A stretch of DNA of 64,000 bases from an uncultured Prevotella sp. (GCA_905233985.1 CAJOFA010000003.1:1-64000), one strand, 5' to 3'; shown: positions 34,592 through 43,872, numbered from the stretch's first letter. Numbers and translations: made by a program. Notes: generated by a model from the sequence alone, not told the origin.

Positions 34592-35794
34592 ATGCCTGAA
34601 ATATCAGTACGCGGACTGGAGATGCCTGAGAGTCCTATCAGGAAGCTCGCTCCGTTGGCTGCCGCAGCCAAGAAACGCGGCACAAAGGTGTATCACCTCA
34701 ACATCGGACAGCCGGACCTGCCCACGCCGCAGGTGGCGCTGGACGCACTGAAGACGATTGACCGCACCATTCTGGAATACTCACCGTCGCAGGGCTATCA
34801 GAGCTACCGCGAGAAGCTGGTGGACTACTACGCAAAGTATAACATCAACGTCACGGCAGAGGATATCATTATCACTTCAGGCGGTTCGGAGGCGGTGCTC
34901 TTTGCCTTCCTCAGCTGTCTGAACCCAGGTGATGAAATCATTGTGCCCGAGCCTGCATACGCCAACTACATGGCATTTGCCATCTCTGCCGGTGCCAAGA
35001 TACGGACCATAGCCACTACCATCGACGAGGGTTTCTCGCTGCCGAAGGTGGAAAAGTTCGAGGAGCTTATCAATGACCGCACCCGTGCTATCATGATCTG
35101 TAATCCGAACAACCCGACGGGCTATCTCTATACCCGTCGCGAGATGAACCAGATACGTGACCTGGTAAAGAAATACGACCTTTATCTGTTTTCTGACGAG
35201 GTGTACCGCGAGTACATCTACACTGGCTCGCCTTATATCTCTGCCTGCCACCTGGAGGGCATCGAGCAGAACGTCATCCTCATCGACTCCGTCTCGAAGC
35301 GCTACTCAGAGTGCGGCATCCGCATCGGTGCCCTGATTACGAAGAATGCCGAGGTACGCAAGGCGGTGATGAAGTTCTGTCAGGCACGTCTCTCCCCCCC
35401 CCTTATCGGACAGATTGTCGCCGAGGCATCGTTAGACACCCCCGAGGATTATCTGCGTGATGTATATGATGAATATGTGGAGCGCCGTAAGTGCCTTATT
35501 GACGGATTGAACCGCATCCCTGGCGTTTACTCACCCATTCCCATGGGAGCATTCTATACGGTAGCCAAGCTGCCGGTTGACGATGCTGAGAATTTCTGCC
35601 GCTGGTGCCTGGCAGAGTTCAACTACGAGGGTGAGACCGTGATGATGGCTCCTGCCGCCGGTTTCTACACCACCCCGGGAGCAGGTCGCGACCAGGTTCG
35701 TATCGCCTATGTGCTGAAGAAGAAGGACTTGGAGCGTGCGCTCTTCGTTCTCCAGAAGGCATTGGAGCAATACCCGGGTCGCCAAATTCCATAA
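34592..35794 (+). CDS. PLP-dependent aminotransferase (aspartate aminotransferase-like, class I)
   Basis: 400 residues, fold type I. GQPDLPTP, TSGGSEAVLFAF, MICNPNNPTGYLYTR and the PLP lysine in SVSKRYSECGIRIG. Close to the aspartate/aromatic aminotransferase group common in Bacteroidota. Substrate not fixed by sequence alone. Followed 44 nt later by the permease gene. Confidence 0.9.
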   Translation: MPEISVRGLEMPESPIRKLAPLAAAAKKRGTKVYHLNIGQPDLPTPQVALDALKTIDRTILEYSPSQGYQSYREKLVDYYAKYNINVTAEDIIITSGGSEAVLFAFLSCLNPGDEIIVPEPAYANYMAFAISAGAKIRTIATTIDEGFSLPKVEKFEELINDRTRAIMICNPNNPTGYLYTRREMNQIRDLVKKYDLYLFSDEVYREYIYTGSPYISACHLEGIEQNVILIDSVSKRYSECGIRIGALITKNAEVRKAVMKFCQARLSPPLIGQIVAEASLDTPEDYLRDVYDEYVERRKCLIDGLNRIPGVYSPIPMGAFYTVAKLPVDDAENFCRWCLAEFNYEGETVMMAPAAGFYTTPGAGRDQVRIAYVLKKKDLERALFVLQKALEQYPGRQIP

Positions 35795-35838
35795 GCTAAT
35801 AACACTATTAGCCCCATCAGGCCCATAACAAGCAAGAA

Positions 35839-37191
35839 ATGTCCCTTCCGCTCTTTATTGCCCGACGCATCTACATGAACAAGGGCGACCGCCACAAGGT
35901 GAGCCGTCCCGTTATTCATATTGCTACGGCAGGTGTGGCCATAGGACTGGCGGTGATGATTATCACCGTGTCGGTGGTCATGGGCTTCAAGCATACCATC
36001 CGCGACAAGGTCATCGGCTTCGGCAGCCATGTGCTGGTGGATAACCTGATGGGCTATAGCAGCGAGACGTCCATCAGCGACTCCACACTCCAGCTACTGC
36101 TCAATGTCGAGGGGGTGGAACATGTGCAACGCTACGCCGACGCACAGGGCATTCTGAAGACCGACTCCGACTTCCTCGGCGTGGTATTCAAGGGTGTTGA
36201 CGAGAACTACCGCATGGACTTTCTCCGTGAGCATCTGACAGAGGGCAAGACGGGCAGTTTCTCCAGCGAAAAGAGTTCTAACGAGCTGCTGATCTCCCGA
36301 CAAATCGCCGACAAGCTGCAACTCAAGACGGGCGACCGGCTGTTTGCCTACTTCATCAACAACGATGGAGTCAAGGCTAGGAAGTTCACCGTAGCAGGCA
36401 TCTATCAAACCAACCTCACACAGTTTGACCAAAACCTGTGCTTCACGGACATCTACACCACACGTCGCATCAACTCTTGGCATGACACTGATCTCTACTC
36501 AGGTGCAGAAATTACCGTTAGCAATCCCACCCAGGACTATCTGACGCTGTCTTCACAAGACGGTACACCCCAACTCGTGGAGGTGTCATCCTTGTCAGCT
36601 ATGGCCCTTCAGCCCTTCGGTGCCGAACTCCACACTGGCCTTGAGCTGTCGGCAGACAAAGTATCACAAGCCATCAAGCTTATCAATCTGGAAAACGAAG
36701 AACCCGAACACGCCATGCAGTCGAAGACGATGCAGGAAGCCTATCCGCAGATCTTCCACTGGCTCGAACTGCTCGACATGAACGTGTGGATTATCCTCGC
36801 GCTAATGGTCTGCGTAGCTGGATTCACAATGATAAGCGGACTGCTCATCATCATCTTGGAACGCACCCAGATGATTGGCACGCTGAAAGCCCTTGGAGCA
36901 CGGAATGCCACCGTGCGCCACACCTTCCTGTGGTTTGCAGCCTTCATCATCAGTCAGGGACTTCTCGTCGGCGACATCATCGGCATCGGCATCGTCCTGC
37001 TGCAACGGCACTTTGGCATTGTCACCCTCGACCCCGCCACCTACTACGTCAGCGAGGCTCCCATGGAACTCAACATCCCCGTCATCGTGGCACTCAATAT
37101 CGCTACGCTGCTCATCAGCGTCTTCGTACTCATTGCCCCCAGCTATCTCATCTCCTTCATCCACCCGGCACGGTCGATGAGATATGAGTAA
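35839..37191 (+). CDS. FtsX/LolE-like ABC transporter permease
   Basis: 450 residues: one N-terminal transmembrane helix (IATAGVAIGLAVMIITVSVVMGF), a large periplasmic MacB-like domain (about 50-280) and three C-terminal helices with FtsX signature (MTLKALGARNATVRHTFLW region, FIISQGLLVGDIIGIG). Likely exports or releases lipoproteins. No ATPase gene is adjacent. Confidence 0.87.
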   Translation: MSLPLFIARRIYMNKGDRHKVSRPVIHIATAGVAIGLAVMIITVSVVMGFKHTIRDKVIGFGSHVLVDNLMGYSSETSISDSTLQLLLNVEGVEHVQRYADAQGILKTDSDFLGVVFKGVDENYRMDFLREHLTEGKTGSFSSEKSSNELLISRQIADKLQLKTGDRLFAYFINNDGVKARKFTVAGIYQTNLTQFDQNLCFTDIYTTRRINSWHDTDLYSGAEITVSNPTQDYLTLSSQDGTPQLVEVSSLSAMALQPFGAELHTGLELSADKVSQAIKLINLENEEPEHAMQSKTMQEAYPQIFHWLELLDMNVWIILALMVCVAGFTMISGLLIIILERTQMIGTLKALGARNATVRHTFLWFAAFIISQGLLVGDIIGIGIVLLQRHFGIVTLDPATYYVSEAPMELNIPVIVALNIATLLISVFVLIAPSYLISFIHPARSMRYE

Positions 37192-37229
37192 TCATCCAAT
37201 TAACGCCTTTTAACTTCACAGACGAAAAA

Positions 37230-37298
37230 ATTGCACAAAAAATTTGCGAATGTGCAATAAAGATAGTACCTTTGCACAAAATTTTGAAATTTGTGCAA
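37230..37298 (+). promoter_or_regulatory. Operator array: four TTGCACA/TGTGCAA half-sites
   Basis: Half-sites start at 37231 (TTGCACA), 37251 (TGTGCAA), 37272 (TTGCACA) and 37292 (TGTGCAA), spaced 20, 21 and 20 nt and alternating in orientation. The outer dyad is ATTGCACA/TGTGCAAT and the inner dyad is TTGCACAAA/TTTGTGCAA. They bracket the -33 box and the start site, which is ideal for repression by a dimeric regulator. Confidence 0.7.
37243..37274 (+). promoter_or_regulatory. Promoter of the acyl-AMP ligase pair
   Basis: TTTG 37243-37246, 20-nt spacer, TACCTTTG 37267-37274. Only 23 nt remain to the ATG at 37298, so the leader is very short. Confidence 0.85.
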
Positions 37299-38956
37299 TG
37301 CAAACTGATATAAGTTTCAACTCGTACATCGAGCGAAGCATCCTGAACAATTGGCATTTAGATGCCCTGACTGACTATAAAGGCTCCACCTTGCAGTACC
37401 ACGACGTGGCCCGCAAGATAGAGAAAATACATATTTTATTTGAGAACAGCGGCGTTCACAAAGGCGACAAAATCGCCATCTGCGGACGCAACTCCGCACA
37501 TTGGGCCGTGACGTTCCTTGCTACCCTGACCTACGGCGCCGTAGCAGTACCCATCCTCCACGAGTTCAACGCCGAGCAGATGCACAACATCGTCAACCAC
37601 TCCGAGTCAAAGCTGCTCTTCGTGGGCGACGTGGTGGCAACGGAAATCAACCCTGACGCCATGCCCGACATCGAAGGCATCGTCAACATCCCCGATTTCT
37701 CGCTGATGCTTTCACGCTCGGAAACCCTCACGTACGCGCGCGAACATTTAAATGAAATGTTCGGCCAGAAATATCCCAAGGCCTTCCGTCAGGAACACAT
37801 CAGCTGGCACAAGGACCAGCCCGAGGAGCTGGCACTCATCAACTACACCAGCGGTACGACGGGCTTCTCGAAGGGTGTCATGCTTCCCTACCGTGCACTA
37901 TGGGGTAACCTCGATTTCTGCATAAATGCCCTTGGCAAGCACCTGCCGAAGAACTGCGACACGCTCAGCATCTTACCAATGGCACACATGTACGGCATGG
38001 CCATCGAGTTCTTGTTCCCCTTCTGCTCCGGAAGCCATTTGTTCTTCCTCAACCGTCTGCCCTCCCCCGCCATTATTGCACAAGCCTTTACTGATGTACG
38101 ACCTGCCGTCGTCATCGCTGTGCCGCTTATCATCGAAAAGATTATCCGGAAGCGCGTTTTCCCACAGATACAGAGCAATGCCGTCAGGCTGATGCTCCAG
38201 ATGCCTGTGGTCAACAAGAAAGTGAAGCAGCGCATCTGCGACGAGGTTTACAAGGCAATGGGTGGACGTGCCTACGAGGTCATCATCGGCGGTGCAGCAC
38301 TTAATCAGGAGATTGAACATTTCCTCTACGACATACACTTCCCCGTCACGGTGGGCTATGGTACAACCGAGTGTGCACCGCTCATCACCTTCAGCGACTA
38401 CCACGACTTCGTGCCAGGTTCATGCGGCACGCCCGTTGACCACATGGAGGTAAAAATTCTGAGCAGCGACCCTGAGCATGTTGCCGGCGAAATCGTTACA
38501 CGGGGAATGAATGTCATGCTGGGCTACTACAAGAACGAGGAGGCTACCCGTCAGGTACTCGACGCCGACGGTTGGTATCACACGGGAGACCTTGGTACCA
38601 TGAGCGCTGACGGACACGTTTTCATTCGCGGACGTATCAAAAACATGTTGCTCAGCGCCAACGGACAGAACGTCTATCCAGAGGAGATTGAGGACAAACT
38701 TAGCTCTATGGCACTTGTTAGCGAGTGCATCGTCGTACAGAGAGACGAAAAGTTTGTGGCGTTGGTTCACCCCGACTATGAAGAGGCAAAGGCTATGGGC
38801 TTCACAGATACCGACTTGCAGAACATCATGGAGCAGAACCGTCAAGAGCTGAACCGCCAACTGCCAGCCTACAGCAACCTCAGCACCATCCAGCTCCACA
38901 AGGAGGAGTTTGCCAAGACACCTAAGAAGAGTATCAAACGATACCTTTATCAATAA
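37298..38956 (+). CDS. AMP-binding acyl-CoA synthetase, copy 1
   Basis: 552 residues of the ANL superfamily. P-loop-like YTSGTTGFSKGVM, GYGTTECAP, WYHTGDLG and the catalytic lysine at the C-terminus (KTPKKSIKRYLYQ). Long-chain acyl-CoA synthetase-like; activates a carboxylic acid via acyl-AMP. The start at 37298 follows the promoter. An earlier in-frame ATG at 37244 lies inside the promoter. Tandem paralogue follows 23 nt later. Confidence 0.9.
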   Translation: MQTDISFNSYIERSILNNWHLDALTDYKGSTLQYHDVARKIEKIHILFENSGVHKGDKIAICGRNSAHWAVTFLATLTYGAVAVPILHEFNAEQMHNIVNHSESKLLFVGDVVATEINPDAMPDIEGIVNIPDFSLMLSRSETLTYAREHLNEMFGQKYPKAFRQEHISWHKDQPEELALINYTSGTTGFSKGVMLPYRALWGNLDFCINALGKHLPKNCDTLSILPMAHMYGMAIEFLFPFCSGSHLFFLNRLPSPAIIAQAFTDVRPAVVIAVPLIIEKIIRKRVFPQIQSNAVRLMLQMPVVNKKVKQRICDEVYKAMGGRAYEVIIGGAALNQEIEHFLYDIHFPVTVGYGTTECAPLITFSDYHDFVPGSCGTPVDHMEVKILSSDPEHVAGEIVTRGMNVMLGYYKNEEATRQVLDADGWYHTGDLGTMSADGHVFIRGRIKNMLLSANGQNVYPEEIEDKLSSMALVSECIVVQRDEKFVALVHPDYEEAKAMGFTDTDLQNIMEQNRQELNRQLPAYSNLSTIQLHKEEFAKTPKKSIKRYLYQ

Positions 38957-38979
38957 CGAAACTATAAATTCTGAGAAAT

Positions 38980-40641
38980 ATGGAACACGTACCAAGTTTC
39001 AACGCACTTCTACAGCAGAGCATCATCGACCACTGGGATGCCGATGCGCTGACTGACTACAAAGGAGCCACCTTACAGTACCACGACGTAGCACGCAAGA
39101 TTGAGAAGCTACACATCCTGTTCGAGAACAGCGGTGTCGTGAAGGGCGACAAGATAGCCCTCTGCGGACGCAACTCATCACAATGGGCCGTGGCCTTCCT
39201 CGCCACGCTGACCTACGGCGCCATTGCCGTGCCCATCCTCCATGAGTTCAACGCCGAGCAGGTTCACAACATCGTCAACCACTCCGAGGCCAAGCTGCTC
39301 TTCGTCGGCGACTACGTGGTGACCGTCATCAACCCCGACGAGATGCCCATGCTCGAGGGCATCATCAACATCCCCGACTACTCCCTCTTCGTCTCACGCT
39401 CGGAGAAGCTCACCTTTGCCCGTGAGCACCTCAACGAGCTCTACGGCAAGCGCTATCCCAAGTACTTCCGCAAGGAGCATGTCAACTACTACGTCGAACA
39501 GTCACCCGACGAGCTGGCACTCATCAACTACACCAGTGGAACAACAGGTTTCTCCAAAGGCGTCATGGTACCCTACCGCGCATTGTGGTCAAACTACGAC
39601 TTCGCCATACAGGTGCTAGGCAAGCGCATCAAGACAGGCGACCGCATCATCAGCATCCTGCCGATGGCACATATGTACGGCATGGCCTTCGAGTTCATCT
39701 TTGAGTTCATCCACGGCTGCCATGTCTATTACCTCAGCCGCATCCCCTCGCCCGCCATCATCGCCGAGGCATTTGCCAACATCAAGCCCGTCATCATCAT
39801 TGCCGTTCCTCTCGTCATCGAGAAGATTATCCGCAAGAGGGTATTCCCCAAGATACAGAACAACCGTATGCGCCTGCTCATGCAGATGCCCGTCATCAAC
39901 ACCAAAGTCTATGAGAAGATCTGTGAACAGGTGAAGCTGGCCTTTGGCGGAGAGTTCTACGAGGTCATCATCGGCGGCGCAGCTTTCAATCAGGAGGTGG
40001 AGCAGTTCCTGCATCGCATCGGATTCCCCTATACCGTCGGCTACGGAGCCACCGAGTGCGCTCCCATCATCTGTTATGCTGACTACAATACCTTCGTTCC
40101 AGGCTCCTGCGGACGTGCAGCCGTACACATGGAGGTGAAAATTGACTCACCCGACCCCAAGATGATCCCTGGCGAGATTCTTGCACGAGGTCTTAACGTC
40201 ATGCTGGGCTACTACAAGAACGAGGAGATAACCAAACAGACGATTGACGAGGACGGTTGGTATCACACGGGCGACCTCGGCACCATGGATGAGCTCGGCA
40301 ACGTCTTCATCAAGGGACGCTCCAAGAACATGCTCCTCGGCTCCAACGGCCAGAACATCTATCCCGAGGAGATTGAGGACAAGGTCAACTCCATGGCGCT
40401 CGTCGTCGAGAGTGTCGTTGTGCAGCGAGCCGAGAAGCTCGTCGCCATCGTCTATCCCGACTACGACGAAGCGAAGAAGATGGGCTTCACGGAAGAGGAC
40501 ATCCGCGGTGTCATGGAACAGAACAAGGCACAGCTCAACCAGATACTTCCGGCCTACGCCAAGCTCGCCGACATCGAGATACGAACCACCGAGTTTGAAA
40601 AGACGCCGAAGAAGAGCATCAAACGATACCTATATAAATAA
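38980..40641 (+). CDS. AMP-binding acyl-CoA synthetase, copy 2
   Basis: 553 residues, closely similar to the upstream gene along its whole length (shared YKGATLQYHDVARKIEKLHI, ILPMAHMYGMA, EVIIGGAA, KKSIKRYLYK). All ANL motifs are intact, so both copies look active. Differences cluster in the substrate-side region (FEFIFEFIHGCHVYYLSRIP versus IEFLFPFCSGSHLFFLNRLP), which suggests different acyl preferences. Confidence 0.9.
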   Translation: MEHVPSFNALLQQSIIDHWDADALTDYKGATLQYHDVARKIEKLHILFENSGVVKGDKIALCGRNSSQWAVAFLATLTYGAIAVPILHEFNAEQVHNIVNHSEAKLLFVGDYVVTVINPDEMPMLEGIINIPDYSLFVSRSEKLTFAREHLNELYGKRYPKYFRKEHVNYYVEQSPDELALINYTSGTTGFSKGVMVPYRALWSNYDFAIQVLGKRIKTGDRIISILPMAHMYGMAFEFIFEFIHGCHVYYLSRIPSPAIIAEAFANIKPVIIIAVPLVIEKIIRKRVFPKIQNNRMRLLMQMPVINTKVYEKICEQVKLAFGGEFYEVIIGGAAFNQEVEQFLHRIGFPYTVGYGATECAPIICYADYNTFVPGSCGRAAVHMEVKIDSPDPKMIPGEILARGLNVMLGYYKNEEITKQTIDEDGWYHTGDLGTMDELGNVFIKGRSKNMLLGSNGQNIYPEEIEDKVNSMALVVESVVVQRAEKLVAIVYPDYDEAKKMGFTEEDIRGVMEQNKAQLNQILPAYAKLADIEIRTTEFEKTPKKSIKRYLYK

Positions 40642-40707
40642 TTGTCTTGATATATATCAATAAAGTTACAAAAAGTAACCGTTTGCTTGAAAAAAGTTGA
40701 CATTTTG

Positions 40708-40738
40708 TTTGATATTTAGTGATTTTGCTATAACTTTG
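40708..40738 (+). promoter_or_regulatory. Promoter of gdhA
   Basis: TTTG 40708-40711, 19-nt spacer, TAACTTTG 40731-40738. It leaves an untranslated leader of about 100 nt. Confidence 0.82.
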
Positions 40739-40756
40739 CAAACGCAAATGAAAAAG

Positions 40757-40782
40757 CAGAGTACTCTGCACTCCTTTTTTAT
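40757..40782 (+). promoter_or_regulatory. Hairpin plus T-run in the gdhA leader
   Basis: GCAGAGTACTCTGC is a perfect 14-nt palindrome followed by ACTCC and six T. It resembles an attenuator placed between promoter and gdhA start. Confidence 0.45.
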
Positions 40783-40845
40783 ATAGCGACAACACAGAAT
40801 AATCAAATAATTTCAAACAATCAAACTCTAAAAAGCAAAAAGATT

Positions 40846-42183
40846 ATGAATGCAGCGAAAATTGTTGAAGAACTGAAACAACGTTTCCCCAACGAGCCGG
40901 AGTACATCCAGGCCGTTAGTCAGGTACTTCCCACCATTGAGGAAGAGTACAACAAACACCCCGAGTTCGAGAAGGCCAACCTCATCGAGCGTCTGTGCAT
41001 CCCCGACCGTGTGCTCGAGTTCCGTGTCACATGGGTTGACGACCAGGGTAAGGTGCAGACCAACATGGGTTACCGCATCCAGCACAACAACGCCATTGGC
41101 CCGTACAAAGGCGGACTGCGCTATCACAAGTCTGTGAACCTCGGTATCCTGAAGTTCCTCGCATTCGAGCAGACATTCAAGAACTCACTCACCACGCTGC
41201 CTATGGGTGGTGCCAAGGGTGGTTCAGACTTCTCACCCCGTGGCAAGAGCGACGCAGAGGTAATGCGTTTCTGCCAGGCCTTCATGAACGAGCTCTATCG
41301 CGTCATCGGTCCTGATGAGGATGTTCCCGCAGGTGACATCGGTGTTGGCGGTCGTGAGGTAGGCTACCTCTTCGGACAGTATAAGAAGCTCACCCACCAG
41401 TTCCAGGGCGTGCTCACCGGTAAGGGAATCCCCTTCGGTGGCTCACTCATCCGTCCCGAGGCTACTGGTTACGGTACCGTTTACTTCCTAACCTCTATGC
41501 TCGCTACCCGTGGCATTGAGCTGAAGGGCAAGAAGGTGCTCATCTCAGGTGCCGGTAACGTGGCACAGTATGCAGCCGAGAAGTGCCTCCAGTTGGGTGC
41601 TACCGTGCTCACCATGAGTGACTCTGACGGTTACATCTACGATCCCGACGGTATCGACCGCGCAAAGCTCGACTACATCATGGAGCTGAAGAACGTGGAG
41701 CGTGGACGTATCAAGGAGTATGTCGAGGAATACCCCACTGCCAAGTATGTGGCTGGCGAGCGTCCCTGGCATGAAAAGGCCGACATCGCACTGCCTTGTG
41801 CAACCCAGAACGAGATTAATGCTGAGCAGGCTCAGGCCCTTGTTGACAATGGTGTCATCGCCGTTGCAGAAGGTGCAAACATGCCTACCCTGCCCGAGGC
41901 TATCAAGATATTCCAGGATAACAAGCTGCTCTATTCACCAGGTAAGGCCTCGAACGCCGGTGGTGTGTCTGTGTCAGGTCTTGAGATGTCACAGAACTCT
42001 GAGCGTCTCTCTTGGACGGCCAAGGAAGTTGACGACTACCTGAAGCGCATCATGAACGACATTCACGAGAACTGCGTGAAGTATGGCACACAGCCCGACG
42101 GTTACATCAACTACGTCAAGGGTGCCAACGTCGCCGGCTTCATGAAGGTTGCCAGTGCCATGATGTCTCAGGGCATTGTATAA
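40846..42183 (+). CDS. gdhA: NADP-type glutamate dehydrogenase
   Basis: 445 residues, hexameric GDH50 type. Active-site segment LPMGGAKGGSDFSPRGKSD, PAGDIGVGGREVGYLFG and Rossmann domain KVLISGAGNVAQYAAEK. Aminates 2-oxoglutarate; the main ammonium-assimilating enzyme in rumen Prevotella. Strong own promoter with leader hairpin and terminator. A synonymous copy of the last seven codons lies just downstream. Confidence 0.95.
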   Translation: MNAAKIVEELKQRFPNEPEYIQAVSQVLPTIEEEYNKHPEFEKANLIERLCIPDRVLEFRVTWVDDQGKVQTNMGYRIQHNNAIGPYKGGLRYHKSVNLGILKFLAFEQTFKNSLTTLPMGGAKGGSDFSPRGKSDAEVMRFCQAFMNELYRVIGPDEDVPAGDIGVGGREVGYLFGQYKKLTHQFQGVLTGKGIPFGGSLIRPEATGYGTVYFLTSMLATRGIELKGKKVLISGAGNVAQYAAEKCLQLGATVLTMSDSDGYIYDPDGIDRAKLDYIMELKNVERGRIKEYVEEYPTAKYVAGERPWHEKADIALPCATQNEINAEQAQALVDNGVIAVAEGANMPTLPEAIKIFQDNKLLYSPGKASNAGGVSVSGLEMSQNSERLSWTAKEVDDYLKRIMNDIHENCVKYGTQPDGYINYVKGANVAGFMKVASAMMSQGIV

Positions 42184-42208
42184 GCTCGGCGAAGCCAAGG
42201 TTTATACA

Positions 42209-42232
42209 ATGATGAGCCAAGGTATCGTATAG
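42209..42232 (+). pseudogene. Remnant of a second gdhA 3' end
   Basis: Encodes M-M-S-Q-G-I-V-stop, identical to the end of gdhA (which stops at 42181-42183), but with different codons (AGC for TCT, CAA for CAG, GGT for GGC, ATC for ATT, TAG for TAA). Preceding in-frame codons read LGEAKVYT, which resembles GFMKVASA of gdhA. Looks like the tail of a diverged allele left by replacement. Confidence 0.55.
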
Positions 42233-42254
42233 TTCGTGCGAATCACCAACAATG

Positions 42255-42290
42255 AAGGGCTAAAGGAAACATCCTTTAGCCCTTTATTTT
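42255..42290 (+). terminator. gdhA terminator
   Basis: AAGGGCTAAAGG (42255-42266) pairs perfectly with CCTTTAGCCCTT (42273-42284), followed by TATTTT. Confidence 0.9.
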
Positions 42291-42311
42291 ACTTGTCTAT
42301 TTCTCTCTATC

Positions 42312-42346
42312 CTCCCCCTTGGGGGAGCCAGAGGGGGCTTTTTTTT
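42312..42346. repeat. Short GC-rich palindromic dispersed element with T8
   Basis: CTCCCCCTTGGGGGAG is a perfect palindrome, followed by CCAGAGGGGGC and a run of eight T that enters the stop codon of the next gene. Related words occur at 60196-60300 and 63873-63920. Confidence 0.6.
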
Positions 42347-43268
42347 ATCTCAACTTCAACACATCACCCACCTGAATCTCATAGTCAGGTCCAAGGTCGT
42401 TGAGGTCGTAAAGCCGTTCGAGACGTATGCCGTAGTACTGCGCAATGGAGTACATCGACTCGCCTGGCTGCACCTTATGCGGACGGTCTTCATATTCCTT
42501 GGGAGCCTTGCGTGCCTTCTTCTTCAGCCACACAATCTCTCCCTCCTCCAGCTGGTCATCGCGGTCACGCTCATTATATTTCGCCAACTTCTTGTATGAG
42601 ATGCCCAGCAGCTCACCCAGCGAACGGAATGTATCGCCACGCCGTGCAAGGACATAGAGGTTCTTGTTAAACTCATACACGTCCACTTCCATACCGATAC
42701 CCAGTTCCTCCGTATATTCAGCACCGCGACCTTTGTCATAGTCATAGAGCTTATATGTCTCTATCAGTTCGATGAGCAGGTTCGCATAGTGCGGATTGGT
42801 GGCATACCCTGCTGCTTTCAGACCTTTAGCCCATCCTTTGTAATCCGTAGGCTTCAGCGAGAACAAATCCCTATAGCGCTTGCCATTGACAAGAAAACGC
42901 GAATGGTCCTCATAACTCTCCTTCGCGTTCTTGTAGGCACGGAAGCACTCACCTTCTTCGTCATCGTCGAAATACATCGTCGCACCCGTCCAGTCGTTGT
43001 GGCACTTAATACCGAAGTGATTATTCGACCCACGTGCCAGCAGGCTCTGCCCTGCCCCACTCTCCAGCAGCCCCTGCGCCAGCGTGATGCTTGCGGGGAT
43101 ATGGTAGCGGTTCATCTGGTCCATCGCCACGTCACGCCACTGGTCCACATACGCCTGATAGCGGGCGTTCCATCGCGACTGTGCCAGCGCCACCGCAGGC
43201 CCCGTCAGCCACAGGCAGAGGAGCAATCCCCCGCCCATTCGTTTAACTATCTTGCAGATATTCATCAT
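42345..43268 (-). CDS. Glucosaminidase (GH73) with LysM domains
   Basis: 307 residues: signal peptide (about 1-29), GH73 N-acetylglucosaminidase domain (ITLAQGLLESGAGQSLLARGSNNHFGIKC, with catalytic Glu; about 35-185) and two LysM motifs (ARRGDTFRSLGELLGIS, VQPGESMYSIAQYYGI). Peptidoglycan hydrolase of the envelope. Co-transcribed behind the gene at 43277 (8-nt gap). Confidence 0.92.
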   Translation of the reverse strand: MMNICKIVKRMGGGLLLCLWLTGPAVALAQSRWNARYQAYVDQWRDVAMDQMNRYHIPASITLAQGLLESGAGQSLLARGSNNHFGIKCHNDWTGATMYFDDDEEGECFRAYKNAKESYEDHSRFLVNGKRYRDLFSLKPTDYKGWAKGLKAAGYATNPHYANLLIELIETYKLYDYDKGRGAEYTEELGIGMEVDVYEFNKNLYVLARRGDTFRSLGELLGISYKKLAKYNERDRDDQLEEGEIVWLKKKARKAPKEYEDRPHKVQPGESMYSIAQYYGIRLERLYDLNDLGPDYEIQVGDVLKLR

Positions 43269-43276
43269 GCTGCCAG

Positions 43277-43813
43277 CTATTCAGCACATCTAATGAACAC
43301 CAGAACCTCACTATCACCTTCTGTTTTCAGCCACAGCTCGGTGTCAGTATGTTTCTCGATGACCAACGATTTGAAATTCTTGAATATACCGATGAAGTTT
43401 TCCTTCCCGTTTTCCAAAGTCTCCTGCATCGCCTTCATGACCGTCTGTTTCAGTTCTGGCTGCTCTTTGAATGCTTCTTCCAACTGGCCCGTGAAGTCCA
43501 CCTTGTCTAACTTCAACTCAGCCTTTTGAGTAAAAAGCAGCACGTTCAAGTTATCGCCTGTTCGGGAGAAAGCGCCCGGCACCATAGCCGAGAAATAAAG
43601 CGTTCCCACTTGATCGTCGTGATATGACATATCGACCTTTATAGACATGGATGACTTCCCTTTGTCGAAGGTAAAGAACAATTCTGTCGGCTTCTGATTA
43701 TCTTCCTCAGCCTTAATCAAAGTTTTCCACTTTCCATCGAGGCTCTGCGCCTGCATCCCTGCCGCTGTCATCAAGAGCAGGCAAAACAATACCATTTTTT
43801 TCATACTCATCAT
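43277..43813 (-). CDS. Exported lipocalin-like protein, unknown function
   Basis: 178 residues: signal peptide (MKKMVLFCLLLMTAAGMQAQ), then a beta-rich domain starting SLDGKWKTLI, a pattern typical of lipocalin-like or DUF proteins of Bacteroidota, with a helical insert (QLEEAFKEQPELKQTVMKAM). ATG at 43804 is an alternative start. No catalytic motif. Confidence 0.65.
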   Translation of the reverse strand: MMSMKKMVLFCLLLMTAAGMQAQSLDGKWKTLIKAEEDNQKPTELFFTFDKGKSSMSIKVDMSYHDDQVGTLYFSAMVPGAFSRTGDNLNVLLFTQKAELKLDKVDFTGQLEEAFKEQPELKQTVMKAMQETLENGKENFIGIFKNFKSLVIEKHTDTELWLKTEGDSEVLVFIRCAE

Positions 43814-43840
43814 TCTGTTTTATTGTTTAGTTATGTGGTG

Positions 43841-43872
43841 CAAAGATAACATATTCCCTTCAAACCTCCAAA
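43841..43872 (-). promoter_or_regulatory. Promoter of the lipocalin-like / glucosaminidase operon
   Basis: Minus strand TTTG (complement of 43869-43872), 20-nt spacer, TATCTTTG (complement of 43841-43848), 27 nt before ATG 43813. Confidence 0.78.
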
